This document shows positions 27,901-35,366 of a DNA stretch of 64,000 bases, one piece after another. A model generated the notes under the pieces. That model did no database searches and was not told the DNA's origin. It saw only the letters and a program-made list of their open reading frames with translations. Position 1 is the stretch's first letter. The number at the start of each line of letters is the position of its first letter. The position numbers were made by a program, and so were the translations under genes. The DNA lies in contig NZ_JACHHP010000002.1 in assembly GCF_014202825.1 (NCBI RefSeq), forward strand, positions 682,001 to 746,000, in the 5' to 3' direction. Source of the DNA: Chiayiivirga flava (GTDB taxonomy: Bacteria > Pseudomonadota > Gammaproteobacteria > Xanthomonadales > Xanthomonadaceae).

Positions 27901-29533
27901 CGTCCATGCTGCCGATCCAGAGCCGGTCGTCGGCATCCTCGAACAGGGTGAGCACCTGGGCGTTGCCGAGCGCGCCGTCCGTCCGCGGATCGGCGCGGAA
28001 CATCGTCCAGCGTCCCGTCGCGGGTTCGTAGCGGGCCAGACCCTGGTTCCACACCGCGATCCAGAGCGAGCCGTCGCGCCGCCGCAGCAGGGCGCGCAGC
28101 GGCTGGTCCAGACTGGCGCCCGCGCCGCCCACGGCCTCGCGCCGCACGCGGCCGGCATCGGCATCCACATGGAACAGGCCGCGATCGGTGCTGACCCACA
28201 ACGCGGTGCCGTCCGCCGGCGCGATGCCCTGCACGCGCAACGGCGCGCTGCGGCCGGGCCCGTCGGCAAGCGCACGACGCAGCAGCGGCTCGAAGCTCTC
28301 GAAGCGGTCGGCATCGATGTCGTAGCGCTTGAGCCCGTCGCCCTCGGTGCCGATCCACAGGCGTCCGTCGGGCACCTCGAACAGCGCGCGCACGTAGTTG
28401 GTGACGAGGCGGTCGCGCTGCGGATCCAGATCGACGATGGTCTGGAACGTGGCGCCGCGCACGTCGCCGATGGCGACACCGCGGATGTTTCCGCCGATCC
28501 ACAGCAGGTCCGAGCGGTCGACGGTCATGGCCGTCACCAGGCGTGCGTCGGGCGCGCCGCCGTCGAGACCCGGCTGGTGCGGAAGACGGCGGCCGATGCC
28601 GGTGGCCGGATCGAAGCGCAGCAGGCTGGCGTCCGAGAGCGCCGCCCACACCACGCCGCCGAGGTCGGCCGCCAGCGTGATGACGCTCGCGGCCGGCGCG
28701 TCGCCCGTGGCGTCCGCGGGCCAGACGCGCCGCGGCGCGCCGTCCTGCGCGGCGGCCTGCCACAGCCCGGACGCACTGCCGATCCACACCATGCCGTTGG
28801 TGCCGGCCGCGATCGTCACCGGCACATCGGGCAGCGCGATCCTGCGTGCATCGTGCGAATCGACGGCGAACACGAACAGGCCTTCGTCGGTCGCGCCCCA
28901 GGCCTGGCCGGCGGCGTCGACGGCGATGCCGTGCACATGCGGGTCGGGGGTGGTGGCGCGGCGGAAACGCAGCACGTCCTCGCGCGCGCCGCTGCCGGGC
29001 TGCAGCAGCGCGATGCCGCCGGCGCTGCCCACCCACATTCCGACGCCCGGCTGGAAGTGCAGCGCATCGATGCGATCGTGCCGCGGTTCGTCCTCGCCGT
29101 CGCCGTGTCCGACCGCGGTCAGCGCGGAACGCGTCGCGTCGAGCACGAACATGCCCTGCGTCCGGGTGCCTAGCCACAGGCGTCCGGCCTCGTCTTCGGC
29201 CAGTGCCGTCACGAAGCCCCGCGGCACCTGCGACGGATCGGCGAGCATCTCCGACAGCGGACGGAAGCGGTAGCCGTCGTAGCGCTGCAGGCCCGCCTGC
29301 GTCGCGACCCACATGAATCCGGCGCGGTCCTGCAGCAGCGCGGTGATGGAGCTCTGCGCGAGGTTCTGGCGATGGTCGAGCGTCTGGAAGTAGTAATCGC
29401 GTCGCGCCGCGGACGCGGCGAAGGCGATCAGGCACGCGAGCGCGCAGGCGGCCACGCGCCACAGCCACGCGCGCGTCAAGCCGCCCCCGCCCGGCGCCCG
29501 CCCCCGCGCCCTCCGGACCCCCTCGCATTCCAT
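24908..29533 (-). CDS. Membrane sensor: reg_prop beta-propeller, Y_Y_Y, two PAS, GGDEF and EAL
   Basis: 1541 residues from MECEGVRRARG. Signal peptide or anchor at about 20-45; about 50-720 is a periplasmic reg_prop-type propeller (repeated GFMWVATQAGLQRYDG, RLWIGTEGDGLKRYD, TLWVGSHNGLDRI units); a Y_Y_Y domain follows (FAFKLDGFDADWVEAG...); a membrane helix near 825-845; then two PAS domains (one with GDEFWDWDVRANRIYRM), GGDEF (DTLTGLPNR, RLGGDEFTVV) and EAL (EALLRW, ELEVTES, DDFGTGYSS, EGVETEEQ, IQGFWL). Both catalytic domains keep their key residues, so it may make and degrade cyclic di-GMP. Such propeller-Y_Y_Y sensors usually detect extracellular polymers. Confidence 0.92.
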   Translation of the reverse strand: MECEGVRRARGRAPGGGGLTRAWLWRVAACALACLIAFAASAARRDYYFQTLDHRQNLAQSSITALLQDRAGFMWVATQAGLQRYDGYRFRPLSEMLADPSQVPRGFVTALAEDEAGRLWLGTRTQGMFVLDATRSALTAVGHGDGEDEPRHDRIDALHFQPGVGMWVGSAGGIALLQPGSGAREDVLRFRRATTPDPHVHGIAVDAAGQAWGATDEGLFVFAVDSHDARRIALPDVPVTIAAGTNGMVWIGSASGLWQAAAQDGAPRRVWPADATGDAPAASVITLAADLGGVVWAALSDASLLRFDPATGIGRRLPHQPGLDGGAPDARLVTAMTVDRSDLLWIGGNIRGVAIGDVRGATFQTIVDLDPQRDRLVTNYVRALFEVPDGRLWIGTEGDGLKRYDIDADRFESFEPLLRRALADGPGRSAPLRVQGIAPADGTALWVSTDRGLFHVDADAGRVRREAVGGAGASLDQPLRALLRRRDGSLWIAVWNQGLARYEPATGRWTMFRADPRTDGALGNAQVLTLFEDADDRLWIGSMDGLDLYLPQGDGFRRFRHDPADAATLSGAPVRALHQSRDGTLWVGSHNGLDRIVEGGGSIAFERYGERIGLRDPVVYGIAEDGAGFLWLSGHSGITRIDRNSGAVRRYGLRSGLQDLEFNGGATLRLHDGRIVFGGVRGINLFRPESIRDSAFAPPIALIGATVGNTALPEADLPPSRRLALPQSARILRLIVAALDFAAPGENRFAFKLDGFDADWVEAGAQPHATYTNLAAGDYLFRVRATNRDGVWSPHELKVPVRVVPPWWNSAPARAAYLAGGSALLLGLVFAQRRRRAHRRELMAQLREREERLKLSLWGSGDEFWDWDVRANRIYRMGADQLLGMRDEHEMSADEWRTRAVHPDDLPRVQQILQEHILGKSESFESEHRIRNAHGEWIWVRSRGKVVERDAQNNPLRIAGTAHDISASRRAERERRIASEVLRSMSEAVAVTSLDFRFVSVNASFSRITGYDEEEVIGLAAGLLNSTQNSDEFYRRQREALEADGHWKGEMWLRRRDGEEFLAWMEISQVGDSFGGRSHYVAVLNDITDKKRAEQELRYLANYDTLTGLPNRSLLAERLARAVVRARRMESRVAVLFLDLDRFKDINDSLGHAAGDRILKSAAARLLRTVGSNDTVARLGGDEFTVVIEDIGDIARAEAVAQNIVTAFAEPLDIDGRSDVTISPSIGISLYPDHGLVPTDLLKFADTAMYQAKDRGRNTWQVYTEEMDAQARRRAVMIAALRKALDRGEFSLEFQPRLSLIDNHISGVEALLRWNSTELGPIAPSVFVPIAEETGLILPIGEWVLREACMTLQRWNRHALDDIGMAVNVSVLQLLRGNLPDLLRRVLAEIDIPPARLELEVTESMVMANAEQTISVLRELKDIGVSLAIDDFGTGYSSLIYLKRLPIDTLKIDKEFVGDLTHDPDDEAITATVITMAHSLGLNVVAEGVETEEQLMYLREQGCDEIQGFWLSPALDVHHCLAFIRNFRAQTRTPGADRTAG

Positions 29534-29623
29534 TGCGCCACCATATCGCACTCCGCCGCGCACCGCAGCGCCCGCCGCGACGGCGCTGCTAGAATCCGGG
29601 CATTGCACCGTGCCGGAGCACGC

Positions 29624-30175
29624 TTGGACGATCAGGAACTGCCGCCCTACGAGGCCGTCGCCACGGCGCTGGGCCACCTGCGGCTGGGCGTGGACGCGAG
29701 CGAGCTGCACGGCGCGTTGTGCGGCTGGCTCAGCGCGGGCGGCGCGATGCGGCGCGACGACTGGATGGCGCAGCTGCAGATCGAGGCCGACGGCGCCGGC
29801 GTCGCGGCCAATGCCGCCCTCGACGGGTTGTTCGTCGCAAGCGTCGCGCAGCTGGCCGATCCGGACCTCGGTTTCGCGCTGTTGCTGCCGCACGAGGATG
29901 TGCCGCTGGCCGAGCGCGTCGACGCCCTGCTGCGCTGGTGCCGCGGCTATCTCGGCGGCTTCGGCCTCGGTGCCGGCAGCGCGCCGACGCTGTCGCCGGA
30001 CGCGCAGGAAGCGCTGCAGGACCTGGCGCGCATCGCCGCGTTCACCGTGGGCGAAGACGAACCCGAGCGCGACGAGGACGCCCTCGCGGAAGTCGCCGAA
30101 TTCGTGCGCGTGGCGGCATTGCTGCTGCACGCGGACACCGCGCGCGATGCCGACGCGCGCCGCCGCCTGCACTGA
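29624..30175 (+). CDS. YecA/UPF0149-family protein (YgfB-like)
   Basis: 183 residues starting at a TTG, chosen because GGAG lies five bases upstream and the protein then begins LDDQELPPYEAVATALGHL, the family's own start. Motifs ASELHGALCGWLSAGG and RVDALLRWCRGYLGGFGLG are diagnostic of UPF0149. Immediately upstream of pepP (5-base gap), the ygfB-pepP order found in E. coli near zapA and ssrS. Function is not established here; some family members act as regulators of stress or toxin genes. Confidence 0.9.
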   Translation: MDDQELPPYEAVATALGHLRLGVDASELHGALCGWLSAGGAMRRDDWMAQLQIEADGAGVAANAALDGLFVASVAQLADPDLGFALLLPHEDVPLAERVDALLRWCRGYLGGFGLGAGSAPTLSPDAQEALQDLARIAAFTVGEDEPERDEDALAEVAEFVRVAALLLHADTARDADARRRLH

Positions 30176-30180
30176 ACGCG

Positions 30181-31533
30181 ATGCCCCGCGCGCCGACATC
30201 GCCGCCGCCGATCAAACCGACCGAATTCGCGCGCCGCCGCCGCCAGCTCATGCGCATGGCCGGTGCCGACGCGATCCTGATCCTGCCGGCCGCAGCCGAA
30301 CGCATCCGCAGCAACGACAGCCACTACCCGTACCGCCAGGACAGCGATTTCTGGTATCTCACCGGCTTCGCCGAGCCCGAGGCGGTGCTGGTGCTGGTGC
30401 CCGGACGCGCACACGGCGAGACGCTGCTGTTCTGCCGCGAGCGCCATCCCGAACGCGAGGCCTGGGACGGCCCGCGTGCCGGCCCCGACGGCGCGATCGA
30501 CCAGTTCGGCATGGACGATGCCTATCCGATCTCGGACATGGACGAAATCCTGCCGCGGCTGATCGAAGGCCGCTCGCGCGTCTACTACCACTTCGGCCGC
30601 GACGCCGAGTTCGATCTCAAGCTGATCGGCTGGGTCAATCGGGTGCGGGCCCAGGTCAAGCAGGGCGCGCAGCCGCCGCACGAGTTCCAGGAACTGGGCC
30701 ACCTGCTGCACGAGCAGCGCCTGTTCAAGAGCGCGGACGAGCGCCGGCTGATGAAGCACGCCGCCACCATCGCCGCGCAGGCGCACGTGCGAGCCATGCA
30801 GGCCGCGCGCCCGGGCATGATCGAATACGAGATCGAGGCCGAACTGCTGCACACCTTCCGCCGGCACGGTGCCGTGCCTGCCTACGAATCCATCGTCGGC
30901 GCCGGCCCCAACGCCTGCGTGCTGCACTACCGCGCCAACAACGCGCCGCTGCGCGACGGCGACCTGCTGCTGATCGACGCCGGCGCCGAGTACCAGGGCT
31001 ACGCCTCGGACATCACCCGCACGTTCCCGGTGAACGGCCGCTACAGCGCGGCGCAGCGTGCGGTGTACCAGCTCGTGCTCGACGCGCAGCGCGCGGCGAT
31101 CGCGGCATCGGTGCCGGGCGCGTCGTGGATCGCGCCGCACACCGCCGCGGTGGAAACGCTTACCGAGGGCATGCTGCGCCTGGGGCTGATCAAGGGCACG
31201 TTCGAGCAGTGCCTGAAGGACCACACCTACCGCCGCTTCTACATGCACAAGACCGGGCACTGGCTGGGCCTGGACGTGCACGACGTCGGCGACTACCGCA
31301 TCGACGGCGATTACCGCGTGCTCGAACCGGACATGGTGTTCACCGTGGAACCGGGCCTCTACATCCCGCCCGGCAGCAAGGGCGTGGCGGCGAAATGGCA
31401 GGGCATCGGCGTGCGCATCGAGGACGACGTGGTCATCACCCGCACCGGCAACAGCGTGCTGACCGACGCGGTGCCGAAGGACATCGACGCGATCGAGGCG
31501 TTGATGGGCAAGCGCGAACGCGCCGCGGCCTGA
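30181..31533 (+). CDS. pepP: Xaa-Pro aminopeptidase (aminopeptidase P)
   Basis: Removes N-terminal residues preceding proline. 450 residues. The N-terminal half has SHYPYRQDSDFWYLTGF, typical of PepP. The pita-bread metalloprotease domain keeps its five metal ligands: D266 and D277 (LIDAGAEYQGYASDITRTF), H360 (HKTGHWLGLDVHD), E390 (TVEPGLY) and E414 (GIGVRIEDDV). ATG starts five bases after the YecA-family stop; one operon. Confidence 0.96.
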   Translation: MPRAPTSPPPIKPTEFARRRRQLMRMAGADAILILPAAAERIRSNDSHYPYRQDSDFWYLTGFAEPEAVLVLVPGRAHGETLLFCRERHPEREAWDGPRAGPDGAIDQFGMDDAYPISDMDEILPRLIEGRSRVYYHFGRDAEFDLKLIGWVNRVRAQVKQGAQPPHEFQELGHLLHEQRLFKSADERRLMKHAATIAAQAHVRAMQAARPGMIEYEIEAELLHTFRRHGAVPAYESIVGAGPNACVLHYRANNAPLRDGDLLLIDAGAEYQGYASDITRTFPVNGRYSAAQRAVYQLVLDAQRAAIAASVPGASWIAPHTAAVETLTEGMLRLGLIKGTFEQCLKDHTYRRFYMHKTGHWLGLDVHDVGDYRIDGDYRVLEPDMVFTVEPGLYIPPGSKGVAAKWQGIGVRIEDDVVITRTGNSVLTDAVPKDIDAIEALMGKRERAAA

Positions 31534-31606
31534 GTCGGCGCGCCCGGTCGCCACCGGCAGGACACTTGCCGCTATGCTTGCCGCGGAGTTTCCAGGCGGA
31601 TGCGGC

Positions 31607-31864
31607 ATGCGGTGTTACGTGTACAAGAGCCGGCGGCGTGCCGACACCTATCTGTTCCTCGCCCAGCGCGACGATTTCGCGCGCGTGCCCGAGGCGTTGC
31701 GGGCGCCGCTGGGCGATCTGGATTTCACCCTCGAATTCGATCTGACGCCCGGGCGCCGGCTGGTGCGCGGCGATGGCGAGGCCGTGCGCGCCAATCTGGC
31801 GGACCGCGGTTTCCACATCCAGTTTCCGTCGTCCGAGGTGCCCGGCGCGCATGACGCAGGCTGA
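31607..31864 (+). CDS. YcgL-domain protein
   Basis: 85 residues starting MRCYVYKSRRRADTYLFLAQ, which is the classic YcgL start; the rest (PLGDLDFTLEFDLTPGRRLV, ANLADRGFHIQFPS) also fits. Small cytoplasmic protein of unknown function that is usual in gammaproteobacteria. An upstream in-frame ATG at 31574 would add 11 residues not in the family. It overlaps the start of the ankyrin gene by 14 bases. Confidence 0.9.
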   Translation: MRCYVYKSRRRADTYLFLAQRDDFARVPEALRAPLGDLDFTLEFDLTPGRRLVRGDGEAVRANLADRGFHIQFPSSEVPGAHDAG

Positions 31865-34800
31865 GCGCGATCCGGCGGAGAACGCCGCCGGCGTCGGCGC
31901 CGCGGCGGCATTGTTCGGATTCCTGCCGGCGCTGCTGCTGACGCTGCTGCCGCTGCTGCACCCGCATCCCGCGCTGGGGCTGGGGCCGGTGCTGGCGCTG
32001 CCGCTGTACGTGCTGGCCGCGGTGCAGGCGCTGGGTTACCGCTACGAGGCCGGCTACGTCGCGGCGCTGCGCGCGCGCGCGCCGAGCGCGCTGCTGCTGT
32101 GGGTCGCGGCGCTGCTGCTGCTTGGCGTCGCGGTGGGCTGGCCGGCGCTGTGGCTGCAGCGCAGCGGCGCGCTCGGGGCGGTGTTGCTGGTCAGCGCGGG
32201 CGTGGCGGCGACGTGGCTGTTGGCTTGGCGCATCTGGACCGCGCCGGGCCTCGTGTTCCTCTGGGACGATGCGGTGCGGCAGCGCGGCACCGTGGCGCGT
32301 GCGATCGACATGGCCGGCCGCCTCAGCGACAGCGGCGGCAGCGGTTGGCGCGGGGGGCTGGCGGCGACGCTGCTGCTGCTGCTCGGCCTCGCCACGCTGG
32401 CGGTCGGCTGGGGCGGCGCGTGGCCGTCGCCGCTGTGGCGCAGCACCGCACTCGTGCTGCACGCGCTGCTGCTGGCGCCGGGTCTGAGCCTTGCCCTGAT
32501 CGAACTGACCGCGCAGCGCCTGCTGCAGCCGGCGGCCGCGGAGGCGCCGGCGACGGCGCCCGATGCTGCCGAGGCACCCGAACCGAGCGTGGCGGAGCCG
32601 ACCGATCCGGTCGATCCGCAGCAGCGGCTGTACGCGGCCGCGCGCGCCGGCCGCGTCGACGAGGCGCTGGCCCTGCTCGACGCCGGCGCCAACCCGCACG
32701 CCCTGCCGGACGCCGACGCGCGCGATCAGCGCACCTTGCCGATGCTCGCGGCGCTGCTCAGCGACCTGCGCCTGCTGCGCGCGCTGATCGCAGCCGGCGC
32801 CGACATCAACCGCCGCCATGCCGGGCTCACGCCGCTGCTGGTGGCCACGCGCGACAGCTACCACGGGCGACCGGACGCGGTCACCACGTTGCTGGCCAAC
32901 GGCGCCGACCCACGCGCCGCCGACGCCGACGGCGGCACCGCGCTGCACGGTGCCGCGCGCAGCGCCGATCCGGCCGTCTGCGCCCTGCTGATCGACGCGG
33001 GCGCGGAGCTCGACGCGGTCGACAAGGACGGCTTCAGCGCACTGGGCACCGCCTGCGCCACCGGCAACTGGCGCCTCGCGCGTTTCCTGCTCGAACGTGG
33101 CGCGCGCTGCGAGCCGGCGAACGGCCAGTCCGCACTCATCGCCGCCGCCGGTGGCGAGGACGATCCGGCCGGCGTCGCGCTGCTGCTCAGGCACAAGGCG
33201 CGCGTGGACGCGCGCGGACGCCTGCAGCGCGGCGCCTTGCACGCGGCCTGCCTCGCGGGCAACGCCGACATCGCGGCCGCGCTGATCGCCGCCGGCGCCG
33301 ACGTCGATGCGCGCGACGACCTCGGCGTCACGCCGCTGCTCGACGCCGCGCGCAGCGGCAGCGCGGCCGTGCTGCGCGCGCTCGCACCGCGGCAGCCGGA
33401 CGCGCAGGCGGTCGACCACGCCGGCCGCAACGCGCTGGCCATCGCCTGCCAGGCCGGGCGCTGCGATGTCGCCGCGCTCACGTTGCTGCAGCAGCTGGGG
33501 GTGGATCCGCAGCAACCGGGCAACGACGGCCGCCGTCCGCTCGACCACGCCGTCGCCGCCGGCCGCTGGGCGCTCGTGGCGCAGCTCGACCCCGGCTACG
33601 CGTTGCCCGCGTGCCTCGCCGACGACGACGACGAACTCGCCGACGCACCGCCGCTGGCGCGCCTGCGCCTGGCGCTCGATCAGGGCCGGCTGACCGCCGC
33701 GCGCGAACGGCGTGGCCTGCTGGTCGACGCCGACGACGACCTGCTCGCACTGTTCCTCGACCTCGCCGACACCCTGCCGCCGCCGGCACTGCAGGTGCTG
33801 GCCGAACGCATCGATCCCGAGCGCCGCGACGCCGACGGCGACACCGTGCTCACCCGCCTGCTGGCGCGCGGCAGTGCCGGTCGCAATGCCGCGCAGCTGT
33901 TGCTGGCGCGCGGCGCCGCACCGAGCGGTGGCGCCGCGCTCGCGCGGCATCTGGCCGCCGCCGCGCGCGAGTCCGCGTCCGCGCACGATGCTGCGTCCGC
34001 GCGCGCGGACGAAGCGCAGCGCTTCGCCCTCGACCTGCTGGCACGCGGCGCCGATGCCTTTGCGCCGGATGCCGCCGGCGACGCGCCATTGCTGCACGCG
34101 TTGCGGCTGCACTGGTCCGAGCTGCTCGACGCCTTGCTGCAGCGCGGCGCCGATCCGCAGACCCGCAGCGCGGACGGCCACACGGCCCTGCTGCTGGCAT
34201 GCGCGCTCGACGACGAACATGCGGTGCGGCGCCTGATCGCGCACGGCGCGCAGCCGGACGCGCGTGCCGCCGACGGCCAGACCCCGCTGGGCCTCGCGCT
34301 GGCCTCCGGACGGCGCGAACTGGCGCGCTGGCTCGACTGGCCGCAGTGGCCGCTGCCGGCACGGCCGCTGCGCGCGGCCGATCTGCCCGACGCCGCGTTG
34401 CGTGGCGATGCGGCGGCGGTCGAGCGCCTGCTCGATCTGGGCCTGCCGATCGACGGGGTCGACGCGAAAGGCTGCACTGCGTTGCTGCGCGCCTGCGGCG
34501 GCGGCCATGCCGATCTCGTCGCGCGCCTGCTCGAACGCGGCGCGGATGCGTCGCACGCGGCAAACTCCGGTGCCACCTGCCTCAGCGCCGCACTCAGCAT
34601 GAAACATGGCGCGGTGCTGCGCCTGCTGCTCGAGCACGGCGCCGCGCCGGACCAGGCGCTGCCGGGCGACCTGACGCCGCTGATGCTCGCCGCGGGCCTG
34701 GGCCAGGCGCATGCGGTCTCGGCCCTGCTCGCGCACGGCGCCGATCCGGCGCGTCGCGATGGAGACGGCGGCACCGCGCTGCATGCCGCGGCGCAGTTCG

Positions 34801-35240
34801 GATTCGCCGCACGCGATCGCGCCGCAGCGTTGTCGCTGTGGGACGCGCTGCCGGCGTCAGCGGACCTGCTCAACGCCGCCAACGCGCGTGGAGAAACGCC
34901 GCTGCTGCTGTTGCTCGGCGCCGCCGCCGATGCCGGCACGCGTTGCGACGAGGACGTGGTGTTGGCCCAGCTCGAACGCCTGCTCGCGCGCGGCGCCGAT
35001 GTCGGTGCGCAGGAACGGCGCGGCTTTTCCGCGCTGCACCTGGCGGCACTGCACGGCCTGGGCCGCAACGTGCGCGCGCTGCTGGCGGCCGGGGCCGATC
35101 CGGACCGGCGCGACAGCCTCAACCGCCGCCCGAACGAGATCGCGCTGATGCGCGGCTTCGTCGACATCGCGGCCGACTTCGAGCCCGGCACCCGCGCACC
35201 GCCGTCGATGGCGCGTTTCCTGCGCGAACCGCGCGGCTGA
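31851..35240 (+). CDS. Membrane-anchored ankyrin-repeat protein
   Basis: 1129 residues. The first 230 or so hold several hydrophobic membrane segments, then an Ala/Pro/Glu-rich linker, then about 16-18 ankyrin-type repeats to the C-terminus (e.g. DGGTALHGAARSADPAVCALL, DGHTALLLACALDDEHAVRRL, GFSALHLAALHGLGRNVRAL). A few repeats in the middle (about 540-640) are degenerate. Likely an inner-membrane protein with a large ankyrin interaction surface; topology puts the solenoid on the cytoplasmic or periplasmic side depending on helix number, which I cannot fix. It overlaps YcgL and ends before a clear terminator. Confidence 0.85.
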   Translation: MTQAERDPAENAAGVGAAAALFGFLPALLLTLLPLLHPHPALGLGPVLALPLYVLAAVQALGYRYEAGYVAALRARAPSALLLWVAALLLLGVAVGWPALWLQRSGALGAVLLVSAGVAATWLLAWRIWTAPGLVFLWDDAVRQRGTVARAIDMAGRLSDSGGSGWRGGLAATLLLLLGLATLAVGWGGAWPSPLWRSTALVLHALLLAPGLSLALIELTAQRLLQPAAAEAPATAPDAAEAPEPSVAEPTDPVDPQQRLYAAARAGRVDEALALLDAGANPHALPDADARDQRTLPMLAALLSDLRLLRALIAAGADINRRHAGLTPLLVATRDSYHGRPDAVTTLLANGADPRAADADGGTALHGAARSADPAVCALLIDAGAELDAVDKDGFSALGTACATGNWRLARFLLERGARCEPANGQSALIAAAGGEDDPAGVALLLRHKARVDARGRLQRGALHAACLAGNADIAAALIAAGADVDARDDLGVTPLLDAARSGSAAVLRALAPRQPDAQAVDHAGRNALAIACQAGRCDVAALTLLQQLGVDPQQPGNDGRRPLDHAVAAGRWALVAQLDPGYALPACLADDDDELADAPPLARLRLALDQGRLTAARERRGLLVDADDDLLALFLDLADTLPPPALQVLAERIDPERRDADGDTVLTRLLARGSAGRNAAQLLLARGAAPSGGAALARHLAAAARESASAHDAASARADEAQRFALDLLARGADAFAPDAAGDAPLLHALRLHWSELLDALLQRGADPQTRSADGHTALLLACALDDEHAVRRLIAHGAQPDARAADGQTPLGLALASGRRELARWLDWPQWPLPARPLRAADLPDAALRGDAAAVERLLDLGLPIDGVDAKGCTALLRACGGGHADLVARLLERGADASHAANSGATCLSAALSMKHGAVLRLLLEHGAAPDQALPGDLTPLMLAAGLGQAHAVSALLAHGADPARRDGDGGTALHAAAQFGFAARDRAAALSLWDALPASADLLNAANARGETPLLLLLGAAADAGTRCDEDVVLAQLERLLARGADVGAQERRGFSALHLAALHGLGRNVRALLAAGADPDRRDSLNRRPNEIALMRGFVDIAADFEPGTRAPPSMARFLREPRG

Positions 35241-35314
35241 GGCTCGGCGAGCGCGCGTCGCGCGTGCCTGACATGCAACGTGCCCGGCGTACGACGGGCC
35301 TCGCCTGAAACCGG

Positions 35315-35336
35315 AACGCCCGCAGCAGCGGGCGTT
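35315..35336. terminator. Rho-independent-type hairpin after the ankyrin gene
   Basis: AACGCCCGC-AGCA-GCGGGCGTT is a perfect 9-bp stem with a 4-base loop, flanked by A- and T-residues on both sides, so it can serve both the ankyrin gene and the convergent protease gene. Confidence 0.8.
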
Positions 35337-35366
35337 TCGGCGCGAGCGGATCGTGCCTGAGGCCCG

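Noticed and set aside
24977-29173. 1398-residue frame on the plus strand over the sensor gene
   Set aside because: Shadow frame with no recognisable domain; the minus strand encodes intact GGDEF/EAL motifs.
31725-34784. 1019-residue frame antisense to the ankyrin gene
   Set aside because: Gln/Arg-rich shadow of repeat codons; no start context and no domain.
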